64,000 bases of DNA from CBDCUW01 sp965222745 (GCA_965222745.1 CBDCUW010000005.1:3844001-3908000), one strand, 5' to 3'. Positions 38,687 to 48,262 are shown, counted from the stretch's first letter. Program-made: numbers and translations. The notes: generated from the sequence alone by a model not told the origin.

Positions 38687-38896
38687 TTACGCAACCTTCT
38701 TTTCGATTTCTTCGACTTGATTTCGCAGAGCCAAGTACTCGTGTTCACGAGCTTCGTCACGTTTGAAGAGTTGGTCGATGCTCGACTGAATTTCATCAAA
38801 TCTCTGATCCATTTTGGTTTCGAGCCCATCGATACGTTCTTCAATGGGCTTCAAGAGAGTCGCGATCTTTCCAATGTCTTCATCAGTAAGTGTCAT
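38687..38896 (-). CDS. Small coiled-coil protein, 69 residues
   Basis: The sequence MTLTDEDIGKIATLLKPIEE followed by RIDGLETKMDQRFDEIQSSI forms a continuous amphipathic coiled coil. Proteins of this type are common in islands and have no fixed role. It is preceded on the same strand by the 84-residue gene at 38956, 59 bases away. Its stop lies 19 bases from the right end of the IS21 element. Confidence 0.65.
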   Translation of the reverse strand: MTLTDEDIGKIATLLKPIEERIDGLETKMDQRFDEIQSSIDQLFKRDEAREHEYLALRNQVEEIEKKVA

Positions 38897-38955
38897 ACGG
38901 CATTCGTGCCAGAAACCAAAATTGGAGTCAAGGTTGCAGTGGACAATGTCGCGAA

Positions 38956-39210
38956 TCAGTCGTCAAGGAAAAGGGTGCCTCCATCCTTTGTCGGCAAGCT
39001 GATGAACTCTGGTGGTTGGCTGGTGAGACGTCCGTCGCTTGCTCGATACGTTGCCGTAATCGAGACTGTTATCTCTGTATCGGTCACGCGACAAATTTCT
39101 ACTGACTCCACAGGCTTCTTTTTTCCGTATCGTGTTTTGTTGAATCCCAACACGGTGTCGCCAGCATACAGCCTTCTTTCATCGTCGAACAAATCTCGCA
39201 TGCGTGGCAT
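38956..39210 (-). CDS. Unknown small protein, 84 residues
   Basis: The start MPRMRDLFDDERRLYAGDTV has an ATG. The body is beta-rich, with repeated charged strands (VESVEICRVTDTEITVSITA). It ends in a polar tail. I do not recognise a family. It may form an operon with the downstream coiled-coil gene. Its promoter region was not identified. Confidence 0.5.
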   Translation of the reverse strand: MPRMRDLFDDERRLYAGDTVLGFNKTRYGKKKPVESVEICRVTDTEITVSITATYRASDGRLTSQPPEFISLPTKDGGTLFLDD

Positions 39211-39342
39211 GTATCACAGAAGTTTTGAATTGTCACGCGTCATTCGCAAAATCAACCGATTCGTTTTCTTATCAGTCGAGATTGGAGCCAGGCTGAGCGG
39301 GGTCTTGGCCCAGGAACGCGCACGGAAGGCGCACGCACTTCC

Positions 39343-39429
39343 CTATTTTGCCAGCTCCTCTCCGAAGAGCACCTCGACCTCTGCGATCTCGCCGTTTGCG
39401 ATGGACAGCCGAAACATGATCGCTAGGAC
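39343..39429 (-). pseudogene. 3' fragment of an XRE/NTF2-like regulator, cut off by IS21-type element 2
   Basis: The minus strand reads RLSIANGEIAEVEVLFGEEL followed by AK and a stop at 39343. It is open up to the element end and has no start. Joined to the fragment at 43580 through the CTAGGAC duplication, it continues the frame as TVVLAIMFRLSIANG, giving a 218-residue protein. The ending is typical of NTF2-like folds. The gap 39211-39342 holds no other gene. Confidence 0.75.
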
Positions 39430-39494
39430 TGTCATCAGGCGCTTTAAAACCAGCCACTTATGGGCGCTTCAAAACCGGCCATTTTGAGTCTGGA

Positions 39495-40343
39495 TTACTT
39501 GTTTGAAGACTTCTGATCTTGTTCTTCGGCTTTCGAGCCGATGGGCGCTTTGGCTGGTTTTGAACCTTTTCCATTTTTCCTCGACCCGGTGGGCGCTTTG
39601 GCTGGTTTTGAATCGCTCCCGCGATCTCGCAGTCGGTAGCTCTTGCCCGTGATCGTGAAGATTTGCGAGTGATGCAGGAACCGATCCAGGATGGCGGTTG
39701 CGGTCGGAACGTCCCCCAGCAATTTGCCCCAATCTTCTAGCGGTCTATTCGACGTCATCATCGTGCTGCGCGTTTCGTAGCGACGCATCACGATCTCGAA
39801 CAGAAATTCGCCACTGCGTTTGGGCAACTGCTTCATCCCGAAGTCATCGATGATCAACAGGTCCGGCTTCAAGTATCGGTTCATCACTCGCTCATGTCCC
39901 TCCATCGCTTCATCGTGTAAGAAGTCTCGCACGACGTCGAAGATGCTTCGGTACAGAACCAAGTTGCCAAGCTTGATCAACTGATAGCCCAGCGCTTGGA
40001 CGATATGACTTTTTCCAGTTCCGGGCGCGCCGCACAGCAACACGTCGCGGGCTTCGCGAATGAAGTGTCCTCTTGCCAGTTCAAACACATCCTTCTGCTT
40101 AATCGATGGGTTGAAAGACCAGTCAAAATCCTCCAATGTTTTCAAGTCCCGAAACCCGGCTGCCTTGATGCGCCGAGCCAACTGACGTTCCCCGCGCACA
40201 AGCATCTCGTCTTGCAACACCAGTTCCAGAAACTCTGAATGAGTGAGATGATTGCTCTGCGCTTCATGCAAGCGAACCTCCAGCGTCTGAGCCAATCCCG
40301 AAAGACGCAGCTTCTTGAGAGTTGATAGTAACGATTCATTCAT
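39495..40343 (-). CDS. istB: IS21 helper ATPase IstB with PAKAPIGS tail
   Basis: This 282-residue AAA+ ATPase has Walker A CGAPGTGKSHIVQALG, Walker B DLLIIDDFGMK, and TSNRPLEDWGK. The last 30 residues contain two copies of SKPAKAP(T/I)GS, coded by GGGCGCTTTGGCTGG repeats (39541-39564 and 39590-39613). These repeats resemble the ends of the element. The gene overlaps istA at 40340. It looks intact. Confidence 0.9.
   Translation of the reverse strand: MNESLLSTLKKLRLSGLAQTLEVRLHEAQSNHLTHSEFLELVLQDEMLVRGERQLARRIKAAGFRDLKTLEDFDWSFNPSIKQKDVFELARGHFIREARDVLLCGAPGTGKSHIVQALGYQLIKLGNLVLYRSIFDVVRDFLHDEAMEGHERVMNRYLKPDLLIIDDFGMKQLPKRSGEFLFEIVMRRYETRSTMMTSNRPLEDWGKLLGDVPTATAILDRFLHHSQIFTITGKSYRLRDRGSDSKPAKAPTGSRKNGKGSKPAKAPIGSKAEEQDQKSSNK
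39541..39613. repeat. Two internal copies of the GGGCGCTTTGGCTGG motif
   Basis: Copies lie at 39541-39564 and 39590-39613, in the end of istB and within 185 bases of the element's left end. They share the GGGCGCTT and TTTTGAA parts with the terminal repeats. Confidence 0.75.
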
Positions 40344-41857
40344 AGCTTGGCCTCCTTGCCAAAGTGAACGCGGACAACATCTCCGTAGTCCGATAGGTTA
40401 CGGATGATTGGATGGTCTTCAAGAAACTCGAACTGTTCTTGGTCGGGGCCGGCATGCTTGATCAGTTTGCGAATCGTTGCCAATCGGTATTCGCCGTAGG
40501 AGTGCGCCGTCCGGCAAGCTTGTTCAATCGACTCACTGGAATGTTTGCCCGAGAGATTCAGCAGCCCTTGCAGAACACGCACTGATTGCACACCGCGAGC
40601 GGCCACCAGGGCGCGCGACCAGGCACGCGTTTGGGGCCCAATGATGCCGACTTTTTGAAGCAACCACTCGGTGCCACGCTCCACCACACTGATCTTTTCC
40701 GAGGCGATGTGCTGGCTGAGCGTACTGAACTTCCCCTGGGCTGCTCTGGCGTGCGTGCAGATCGGTTTCATCGAATCGCTGTAGATACGCACCAGATGCG
40801 AGTTCCAGCGAACCCACACTTCGCGACCCAGGTACTCAGGTGGAACACTGTAGTAGGACTTGTCGACGGCGACATGTCCATCGCGACTGACGATCCGTTG
40901 GCCTTCTTTGAAACTTGGGAAACGTTCGGCCGGCAGTTCCCCTAACGCACTGCGTTCTTCCTCCTGAAACATCTTTAGCACTTGACGCTTGGTCGTGCCG
41001 TGAAGTCGAGTGTCGGCGACCGTCCGTTCCCAGTGTTGCAGATGATCGTTCTGCTTTTCTAAGCTCTCGAAGGAGCGGCCCTTGAGCGCGTTCTCTTGGA
41101 CATAGTCGACGCCCCGTTCCACTTTGCCTTTATGCCGCGGCATGCGTGGCCTGGTCGGCAACAGAACCGTGCCGTAATGCTCGCAGAACGACTGCAGCTT
41201 GGGATTGAGTTCGGGATCGTACCAGTCGGCTTTGAGAACGGCTGCTTTCAGGTTGTCCGGAACCAGCGTCTTGGGAACGCCGCCGAAGTGCATGAAGGCA
41301 TTCTCAAGACACTGAATGAAGTTGTCGGTGGTTTGCCGATAAACGACCTCGCTGTAAGCCTTGCGTGAGTAACTCAGGACAACGCGAATCACGTGCGTCT
41401 TGCGACGTCGCCCCTCGCTGTCAACGATCCTTGCACCAGTGCCAAAGTCGATTTGCGCCTCTTCGCCTGGTGCCACTTCGATACGCCGAAACGGGAGCGG
41501 CTGAGCCCGCTTGAGTTTGGCGACGTATCGGCGAACGCTGTGATACTGGGCGGTGAATCCGTGATCGCCAACCAGATCTTGAAAGATCCTCTGCGCCGAA
41601 AGACCCTGTTCGAGCTTGGCCAGAATCAGCTCATGGAACTGAGCACATTGGCTTCGCGACCCGATGGGCGCTTTGGCTGGTTTTGAATCGTCGCCAGGAT
41701 GCTCAGACCCGATGGGCGCTTTGGCTGGTTTTGAATCATCCGAGCCGATGGGCGCTTTGGCCGGTTTTGCCTGCTCTTGCAGGTACTTGGCCACCGACTC
41801 TCGGTTGATGCCAAGTTCCCTGGCGATCCGTCGTTGGGACCACCCCTGTTCGTGCAA
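40340..41857 (-). pseudogene. istA: IS21 transposase IstA, N-terminus cut by ISKra4-like copy 1
   Basis: The current frame starts at a TTG beside the inner element and codes 505 residues. It has HTH GWSQRRIARELGINRES, three SKPAKAPIGS units, and the DDE core: EEAQIDFGTGARIVD, TLVPDNLKAAVLKAD and HKGKVERGVDYVQENAL. The first 17 codons (ATG at 43471, MANQLQVAKVLSIKT) lie beyond the inner element. Joining the parts through the 8-bp duplication GTGCAAAG restores a 520-residue IstA. The truncated form keeps the catalytic domain, so partial function is possible. Confidence 0.85.
41664..41771. repeat. Three internal copies of the GGGCGCTTTGGCTGG motif
   Basis: Copies begin at 41664, 41712 and 41748 and are each 24 bases long. 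They are read in frame by istA as the decapeptide-like unit SKPAKAPIGS. The third carries a T-to-C change. Confidence 0.75.
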
Positions 41858-41859
41858 AG

Positions 41860-43420
41860 GGGTGCGATCCGCGTTATGCGCCTGATTTCGGCATGTGATT
41901 GCTATTCATAGAAAGAGGCTTCCTCAGGAAACTGGTTGTTCTCACACAGCCCGTTCAAAAGGAAACCTCATGGATGTTCAAGTTAAGGCAGGGAGCCTCG
42001 TTCGTGCAATCACAGAAAACGCTGTTTCTCAGGCGGTTGAGGAAATTGCTGGGGACGTGATCCCTGGCATTGCCGAAGCGGTTTCGCTGTTCCTTGCCGA
42101 TGGGGTTTCGGCCACTTCGATGTATGCCCTTGAAAATCGTCTCGCCAGCGAAGTTCGTCGGTTCGCCAATTCCGTTCTTCAGTGGCTTATTTCCCAGCTG
42201 GAACCGGAACTTGATCAGATGCCCGGGACCGTTGAGCACAACGGGCAAAACTATCGGCGGCTGGCGGACAAGACGTCGCGATCCCAAATCGTCACGCCGT
42301 TTGGTGAACTCACCCTCGATCGCGCACGCTACCGCCGAGGACGCGATGGGAAAACGATCTTCCCGATCGAATTGCTGCTCGGAATCGAGAACGGGTTTAC
42401 TCCCGCAGCCGCTGACATCGTCGGAAAGCAGTTTGCGACCAGTGGAAGCACCCAGGGACGCACTCGCGAAATGATCCAAGATCGGTTCGGTCATTCGATC
42501 GGCAATGAGAAACTTCGGAAATTGACGGCAAATCTCGCAGCTTCTCTTGGGTCACTTCGCCAAGAAGCCCAAGTCGCGAAATTGCTCCAATGGATCAACG
42601 AAGTTCGCAAAAAAGATCGGACGGCAGTGCTGTCGGTTAGTCGTGACGGTGTTTCTCTCGGCTTGGCTCCTTGGAGTTTCTTTGAGATGGCCGCTGTGGC
42701 GTGCATTAGCGTCATCGATCAGGGGAAGAAACTCGGAACGGTGTACTTGGGGCAGGCTCCTGAGTCGAATCAACACACTCTCTCGAACGAATTGACATTG
42801 TTGCTGAGAGAAACCCTGAGGGCCTGCGGCAAAGACTTGCCCGAGGTGGTCTACGTCACAGACGCTGGCAAGATTGAAACCGCGTATTGGAAGAACGCTC
42901 TGCGGAAGTTCTTCGTCGATGGTCGGCGAATCAAGATCACGCGGATTGTTGATTACTATCATGCAAGCGAGCGACTGACGACCATCGCGGATGCATTGCA
43001 AGTGGGCAAGTCTGAGCGTGCGGATTGGCTGTCACGTGCTCGCGGTCTTCTGCTGGAACCAGGCGGTCATGGTCGGGTGCTGCGATCGATCGCAAAGATG
43101 AGAGAGTTGCACGGCTACAAGAAGACCTTCGTTTCCGATGCTGAGAAAGCCTCGGCACGAGAGCGAGGTTACCCGATTGGCAGCGGTGTGGTGGAGTCAG
43201 CGTGCAAGCAGATTGTCAGCGAGCGAATGAAGCTCTCGGGGATGCGTTGGCACCGCGAAGGCGGCCAGCACGTCATGACGCTTCGCTGTATTTTGCTGAG
43301 CAAGATCTGGAGCAACGTGTATGAGACATGGCTCCAGTCAAAACCGACTGTCGCTGACCTTATGCCCTGCAATAGCCGCTAGGATCACGGTGCTCGACGC
43401 GCATCAAGCGGACCGCACCC
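41860..43420 (+). mobile_element. ISKra4-like element, copy 1 (1,561 bp), nested in IS21-type element 2
   Basis: The ends are GGGTGCGATCCGCGTTATGC and the inverted GGGTGCGGTCCGCTTGATGC. The flanking 8-bp duplication GTGCAAAG lies at 41852-41859 and 43421-43428. It is 42 bases shorter than copy 3 because of an in-frame loss in the transposase gene. The remnant between 43421 and 43579 holds the first codons of istA and the right end of the outer element. Confidence 0.93.
41970..43382 (+). CDS. ISKra4-like transposase, copy 1, with a 14-residue deletion
   Basis: This 470-residue transposase starts at the ATG after AAAAGGAAA; the longer frame from 41895 lies in the terminal region. Core blocks are VLSVSRDGVSLGLAPWSFFE, VYVTDAGKIETAYWKN, ITRIVDYYHASERL and YPIGSGVVESACKQIVSERM. 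Compared with copies 2 and 3, the segment containing RYLRRYKRFMD between SDAEKA and SARERG is missing (42 bases, in frame). It is otherwise close to copy 3. The deletion falls just before the conserved IGSGVVES block, so activity is doubtful. Confidence 0.88.
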   Translation: MDVQVKAGSLVRAITENAVSQAVEEIAGDVIPGIAEAVSLFLADGVSATSMYALENRLASEVRRFANSVLQWLISQLEPELDQMPGTVEHNGQNYRRLADKTSRSQIVTPFGELTLDRARYRRGRDGKTIFPIELLLGIENGFTPAAADIVGKQFATSGSTQGRTREMIQDRFGHSIGNEKLRKLTANLAASLGSLRQEAQVAKLLQWINEVRKKDRTAVLSVSRDGVSLGLAPWSFFEMAAVACISVIDQGKKLGTVYLGQAPESNQHTLSNELTLLLRETLRACGKDLPEVVYVTDAGKIETAYWKNALRKFFVDGRRIKITRIVDYYHASERLTTIADALQVGKSERADWLSRARGLLLEPGGHGRVLRSIAKMRELHGYKKTFVSDAEKASARERGYPIGSGVVESACKQIVSERMKLSGMRWHREGGQHVMTLRCILLSKIWSNVYETWLQSKPTVADLMPCNSR

Positions 43421-43579
43421 GTGCAAAGTCTTAATTGACAACACCTTAGCCACCTGTAGTTGATTCGCCATGCAGTTCGTTTCCTTGCTCCGGAGTGAGC
43501 AGGGAAACGTACACGGACGACTCAAAAGTGGCTGGTTTTCAAGCGCTCATTGGTGGCTGGTTTTGGGCGCTCGGCGACA

Positions 43580-44156
43580 CTAGGACCACTGTCCTTCCAC
43601 TGGTCACACACGTAAGTGAATCCTCACCGTAGATGATCGTCTCCCCCTTGGTCTCATTCCATGTGATGATCGGGTCAAACGATGTCTCCGCAGACCGAGT
43701 CATTTTCGAAAACACTCGGTCTCTGAAACTCAGAAAGCTTGATTCCTTGCCTAATTCCGGAATCAACAATTCGCCGGATTGCCCGCGAATCCGACATTTG
43801 GGGGTAGAAGCAAACACTGCGTGTTTCGGATCGTCGAAAGTCTCGGGGTCTATCCAGAGTGCCAGCAGTCTCGACACAACGTCGTCATTGCTGATGCGAA
43901 GCTCGTCAAATGTGACTTGGCGTCCCCTGGTGGAGAACAGCTCAGAGAGATTGTGAAGCAGAGACGGATCAACGCACCGTGACCCTTCTGCCTTCTGAAT
44001 CACGCGCAGACTCCACCCCGCGAGAGCGGCTAAGTCCTTTTGTCGCAAATCACATTCGTGTCGCAACCGCCGTACCAGGGCACCGTTGCAGCGCACCGAT
44101 CGTTCGACGGCAGCCTTTCGCGGACTCAACACGAACCAACCTACAGCGAAACTCAA
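43580..44156 (-). pseudogene. XRE/HTH regulator with NTF2-like C-terminus, 5' part
   Basis: The N-terminal XRE-type helix-turn-helix reads LVRRLRHECDLRQKDLAALA and LRVIQKAEGSRCVDPSLL. A C-terminal NTF2-like domain starts near KSDPIITWNETKGE-like sequence (FDPIITWNETKGETIIYG). At 43579 the frame enters IS21-type element 2 and stops at 43539. The true 3' end is at 39343. The start is uncertain: TTG at 44156 or, more in line with the HTH, GTG at 44096. It is divergent from the sigma-factor gene and may have regulated it. The loss of its last 27 codons removes the end of the beta sheet. Confidence 0.75.
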
Positions 44157-44164
44157 CGATTAGA

Positions 44165-44839
44165 ATGAAGCATTTGCCCCTGATAGATAAAGACAAACGA
44201 CCTCACAACGTGACAGAAAGAATTCGAGATTCTCGTCAGAGTGATGCTCTACCGGATCGTGACGATCAATCGCGATACGCAACAACACTTTTGCTCCGCT
44301 TCCTCAGCGGCGAAGAAGACGCTCTCGGCGACCTATTTGAGCAGTTCACTTCAAGGCACAGGGCAGCAGCCGAACGAGCCGTACATTGCTCCCCCATCCG
44401 TGATCGTGACGGCGATGACGTACTTCAATCCTTGTTCTTCTACCTGCTGAAAAGTGCTCGCCAAGGAAAGTATCGCGAACTGACAGACACGGAGAGCTTC
44501 GAAAAAATCGTCTTTGCGATTCTGAAGAAGAAGCTGCGTGATGCCATCGATCGCGAAACGCGCTTGAAACGCGGTTCAGGACAAGTTGTCAACATGTCGG
44601 CACTTGAGCCCAACCTGGTGGACCAATTCGATTACCGTCAATCCGAAGCTTCCGTTAGGGCATCGATTGACGAGATTAAGTCAGCAATATCCTCCCCGCG
44701 CACTCGAGAGATAGCGGAGCTGACTTTGATGGGTTATGGCCGTAGCGAGATTGCCCAGCACTTGGGTATTCAGGTTAGATCGGTATATCGTCGTCTGGAG
44801 ACGGCGCGACTCGAATTGCGTGAAGCGTTTGACGTCTGA
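44165..44839 (+). CDS. ECF-type RNA polymerase sigma factor
   Basis: This 224-residue sigma factor is of the planctomycete ECF type. Region 2 lies in LLRFLSGEEDALGDLFEQFT and DRDGDDVLQSLFFYLL, and region 4 in IAELTLMGYGRSEIAQHLGI followed by VRSVYRRLETARLEL. The frame extends upstream to 43979 over the divergent gene, but the ATG at 44165 is the natural start. It lies nine bases before a Ser/Thr kinase gene. Such sigma-kinase pairs are frequent in planctomycetes, where the kinase is thought to control the sigma factor. Confidence 0.9.
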   Translation: MKHLPLIDKDKRPHNVTERIRDSRQSDALPDRDDQSRYATTLLLRFLSGEEDALGDLFEQFTSRHRAAAERAVHCSPIRDRDGDDVLQSLFFYLLKSARQGKYRELTDTESFEKIVFAILKKKLRDAIDRETRLKRGSGQVVNMSALEPNLVDQFDYRQSEASVRASIDEIKSAISSPRTREIAELTLMGYGRSEIAQHLGIQVRSVYRRLETARLELREAFDV

Positions 44840-44848
44840 GGTCGCAAA

Positions 44849-47800
44849 ATGCAGGTGTCGTCATTTCACAATGTTGCTCGCTTGTCGGTTGCTGATAACA
44901 ACCTCGTCAATGAGCTCATCGATCGATTCGAGGAAAGTCGTTCCGATGAGGAGCCATCGATCGAAGAGGTTTTGTTGCAAGCGCCCGAAAACGTTCGTGC
45001 GCAGCTCTTGTACGAATTGCTTCTCATTGAGTTGGCTCGCGTTGGCGGCTTAAGAGAATCAATGAACCGGCAACGTTTGATCGACCGGTTCCACGCGCAC
45101 ACGGACGCTGTCGTCGCGGCACTCACCGATCACAAGACAAATCAGTCCTACGTCCCGCAAGTCGATCGGAACGGCGTTTCCAGCAAGAGCAGTCGTCCCG
45201 AAATCCCCGGCTTCGAAATCGTAAAGAGTCTTGGCGAAGGAGGCATGGGCAAGGTTTGGTTGGCTCAGCAATTTAGTCCGGTAAAGCGAACTGTCGCCAT
45301 CAAGGTGATCAAACGCGGAATGGACAGCCATGAAATCGTTTCGCGGTTTGATGCTGAAGCTCAGGCGATAGCAAGGCTGGATCACAGAGGGATCGCCACG
45401 ATTCACGATCGTGGTTTTGCTGAGGACGGCCGACCGTACTTTACGATGCAGTTCATTGATGGATTGCCCATCACAGACCATTGCCGTGAAAACCACCTTT
45501 CGATCAACGACAAACTCAATCTTTTTCTCGCGGTCTGTGATGCAGTTTTTCATGCTCATCAGCGAGGAATTATTCACCGTGACCTGAAACCGTCGAATCT
45601 TCTTGTGAGCAATCGCGAAGACGAACCTTCGGTTGTTGTTATCGATTTCGGATTGGCGAAGGCAATACAGGGTGAGAGGCTCACGAGTCAAACGCTTTAT
45701 ACGGGCCACGGTCAGGTGATGGGAACAATTCACTACATGAGCCCTGAGCAAGCGAGTGGCGATGCTGATATTGACACGCGAACGGACGTCTATTCGCTCG
45801 GCGTCGTTCTCTATGAGATCCTCACTGGCCAGAACCCGCTCGACGTATCACTATCTGACCAAGAAAACACTTCGGCTGTTCTCAACTGGATTTGCAATTC
45901 AACACCCGCGAAGCCAAGCTCAAAACTGGCGTCCAGGTCAACTGTGCGAGCTGAGGATGCGGATACTCGAGAAGACGTCGAGAGGATGAGGCTTGCACTC
46001 AAGGTCGATCTTGACTGGATTGTCATGAAGGCACTTGAGAAGGATCGAACTCGTCGCTACGAGTCTGTGCATGCGTTTGCGGAAGATATTCGACGCTATC
46101 TCAAAGGTGACCCAGTCGAGGCGTGTCCCCCGTCGCGCGGTTATCGCTTCCGGAAGTTTATCAACCGCAATGCTGGAGTTGTAACTGCGTTTACAGCAAT
46201 TGCCGCAGTGCTTGTCGTTGGAGCGGGCGTCTCAACCTACTTTGCCGTGGCGTACAGACATTCAGCAGGAATTGCCAAAAGCGAAAAGAAAGCCGCGGAA
46301 ATTGCTGCCGAAAAATCGCGCTGGCAAACGTACGCCGCCAAGATCATGCGTGCGGATTCCGAATGGGCACGTGGCGACGGAGAAACTGCCATCCGTGTAC
46401 TTGAAAGCACAGAGCCTTCCTTCCGAAGCTGGGAGTATGGTTTTCTGCGAAACGCAATGTCGGCTCATCAGCTGTCATCATTCTTTCCCAACAAACGCTC
46501 GATGGGTGACATCGTGGTGACGGCCGAGGGGCGGCGCATGTTCACAGTCGGAGCTGACTCAAGGGTTGGCATATGGGGAATGCGAGAATTTGTACATCGT
46601 CCGTTTGAACTTGAGAGGATGTTGCCCCTAGCATCACGACTTGCCAACCAAATCCTCGTAACACATGACGAGCGGACGCTGATTTACGCAACACAAACCA
46701 ATGAGGTTGGTTGGCTCAATCTGCGTACGGATTCAGAGGAGCACTCTGTTAAGTTTGATGAACCCGTGCACGCAATTTTGATGCATCCGAACGATCAACT
46801 ATTCGTTGTGGCGACGGGAAGGACTCTGCGCGTATTTAATGTTGATGATCCGCAGTTTTCTAAGCCAACGACCATCGATTTCCCGTTCTTGCTTTGGGAC
46901 GTCGCGTTTTCGCCGGACGGGAGAAAGCTAGCTGTCGGTGGACGAGAATTGCTGCTCTACGACGTGCACGTACAAGATGGACCGACCCTAACCGTCTCAA
47001 ACGTTGCAAGTGCGAAGGTTCCTCGTCGCGCGGTTGTTTCTCTTTCATTTAGTCCCGATGGACGAAGCATTGCGTGCGGTGATAACAGAGGGATTCTTGG
47101 GCTTCGCAGTGCCGATGACTTGTCAGTTCGGTTTGAAACGCAAGCCCACGCAGACGACATTCGTTCGATTTGCTTTAGCCACGATGGTTCCCAACTTTTA
47201 ACCGGGAGCGCTGACAAGACAGCAATCGTTTGGGACGCAACCGACGGATCGATTCGCGTTCCGCTAAAGGGCCACTTTGACGATGTTACCGGGGCTACAT
47301 TTCTTGCAGACGATCGCGTTGCGACGGTGTCACTTGATACCAGCATTCGATTCTGGATTCTCACCCCAAAGCCCATCGTCCAGGAGATCGGCGGGCATAT
47401 TCATGCCGTGTCGTGCGTCAGTGTGTCACCAGACCAAACGCTTCTTGCAAGCGCGGATTCGCACAGCAATGTACGTATCCACTCGCTAAGGGAAAACCTG
47501 CTCGTGCGAAACCTGAGCCATCCCAAGCCAGTTTCTTTTTCGTCATTGGCTTTTGATCCTCGTGGCGAGCGACTTGCCGTTTCGAGCGGGCATCAGATTT
47601 TCGTCTGGGACGTCGAAACTGGCGAGCAACTACAGACTCTTTCCAAACACACTGACAATGTCTTATCCGTCTGCTTCAGCCACGACGGAACAAGGCTTGC
47701 CACAGCCGGTCGCGACCACACAACCATGATTTGGGATACTGCAACTTGGAAACCATGGACGTTTGATTTCAAGCATCCTGATGTGGTGCGTGAGGTAAGA

Positions 47801-48262
47801 TTTGTCGGAGGATCCAGTCAGTTGATTACCGCCTGCGATGACTCAATCGTACGTGTTTGCAACGTGCAATCTGGAGCTGTCGCCAAACTACATGGCCACG
47901 AAAACATCGTGATGGACGTAAACTGCTCACCAGAAAGCAGGCGAATCGCGAGCGGTGGTAAAGATGGCTTGGTCTGCATCTGGGATTTGGACACGTATGA
48001 GTTGGTTCACAAGCTTGATACTCGGATGAAGGCCGTAAATAAAGTTGCGTTCAACAATATCGGCGACCGGCTTGCGACAGTAGGCCAGAATGGATCAGTG
48101 AGACTTTGGAGCGTCGTATCGGGTGAAGAACTGCTGACGATTAAGGCCAGCGCTGAGCCAATTCAGTGGGTCGAATTCACGCCTGACGGGAACACAATTG
48201 TCACCGGCGGAAATGACAACCATGTGAGAGTTTGGCGTTCTGCGCCAGGCCAGCTCCCATAG
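44849..48262 (+). CDS. Ser/Thr protein kinase with WD40 repeats
   Basis: This 1,137-residue membrane kinase has an N-terminal helical region (1-120) followed by a protein kinase domain (122-430). The P-loop is LGEGGMGKV, the lysine is K152, the catalytic loop is HRDLKPSN near 243, and DFG is at 266. GTIHYMSPEQASG is the activation-segment end. One membrane segment spans residues 443-467. The rest is a WD40 propeller region with blades such as VSLSFSPDGRSIACGDNRG and GSADKTAIVWDATDG. The kinase would be cytoplasmic and the WD40 part outside or periplasmic by topology. It forms a unit with the upstream sigma factor and probably transmits an envelope signal to it. Confidence 0.93.
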   Translation: MQVSSFHNVARLSVADNNLVNELIDRFEESRSDEEPSIEEVLLQAPENVRAQLLYELLLIELARVGGLRESMNRQRLIDRFHAHTDAVVAALTDHKTNQSYVPQVDRNGVSSKSSRPEIPGFEIVKSLGEGGMGKVWLAQQFSPVKRTVAIKVIKRGMDSHEIVSRFDAEAQAIARLDHRGIATIHDRGFAEDGRPYFTMQFIDGLPITDHCRENHLSINDKLNLFLAVCDAVFHAHQRGIIHRDLKPSNLLVSNREDEPSVVVIDFGLAKAIQGERLTSQTLYTGHGQVMGTIHYMSPEQASGDADIDTRTDVYSLGVVLYEILTGQNPLDVSLSDQENTSAVLNWICNSTPAKPSSKLASRSTVRAEDADTREDVERMRLALKVDLDWIVMKALEKDRTRRYESVHAFAEDIRRYLKGDPVEACPPSRGYRFRKFINRNAGVVTAFTAIAAVLVVGAGVSTYFAVAYRHSAGIAKSEKKAAEIAAEKSRWQTYAAKIMRADSEWARGDGETAIRVLESTEPSFRSWEYGFLRNAMSAHQLSSFFPNKRSMGDIVVTAEGRRMFTVGADSRVGIWGMREFVHRPFELERMLPLASRLANQILVTHDERTLIYATQTNEVGWLNLRTDSEEHSVKFDEPVHAILMHPNDQLFVVATGRTLRVFNVDDPQFSKPTTIDFPFLLWDVAFSPDGRKLAVGGRELLLYDVHVQDGPTLTVSNVASAKVPRRAVVSLSFSPDGRSIACGDNRGILGLRSADDLSVRFETQAHADDIRSICFSHDGSQLLTGSADKTAIVWDATDGSIRVPLKGHFDDVTGATFLADDRVATVSLDTSIRFWILTPKPIVQEIGGHIHAVSCVSVSPDQTLLASADSHSNVRIHSLRENLLVRNLSHPKPVSFSSLAFDPRGERLAVSSGHQIFVWDVETGEQLQTLSKHTDNVLSVCFSHDGTRLATAGRDHTTMIWDTATWKPWTFDFKHPDVVREVRFVGGSSQLITACDDSIVRVCNVQSGAVAKLHGHENIVMDVNCSPESRRIASGGKDGLVCIWDLDTYELVHKLDTRMKAVNKVAFNNIGDRLATVGQNGSVRLWSVVSGEELLTIKASAEPIQWVEFTPDGNTIVTGGNDNHVRVWRSAPGQLP

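Larger units (their letters stand above)
39430..43579 (-). mobile_element. IS21-type element 2, interrupted by an ISKra4-like element
   Basis: The ends are TGTCATCAGGCGCTTTAAAA at 39430 and the inverted TGTCGCCGAGCGCCCAAAAC at 43579, with repeated GGCGCTT and AAAACCAGCCA units. The duplication CTAGGAC lies at 39423-39429 and 43580-43586. Without the inner element it would be 2,581 bp. Its end sequence matches the two 194-bp MITEs, so it or a sister probably mobilised them. IstA and istB are on the minus strand. Confidence 0.92.

Noticed and set aside
41895..41969. Longer N-terminus for the ISKra4-like transposase
   Set aside because: The extra codons lie in the terminal region before a good ribosome-binding site; the ATG at 41970 is shared by all copies.
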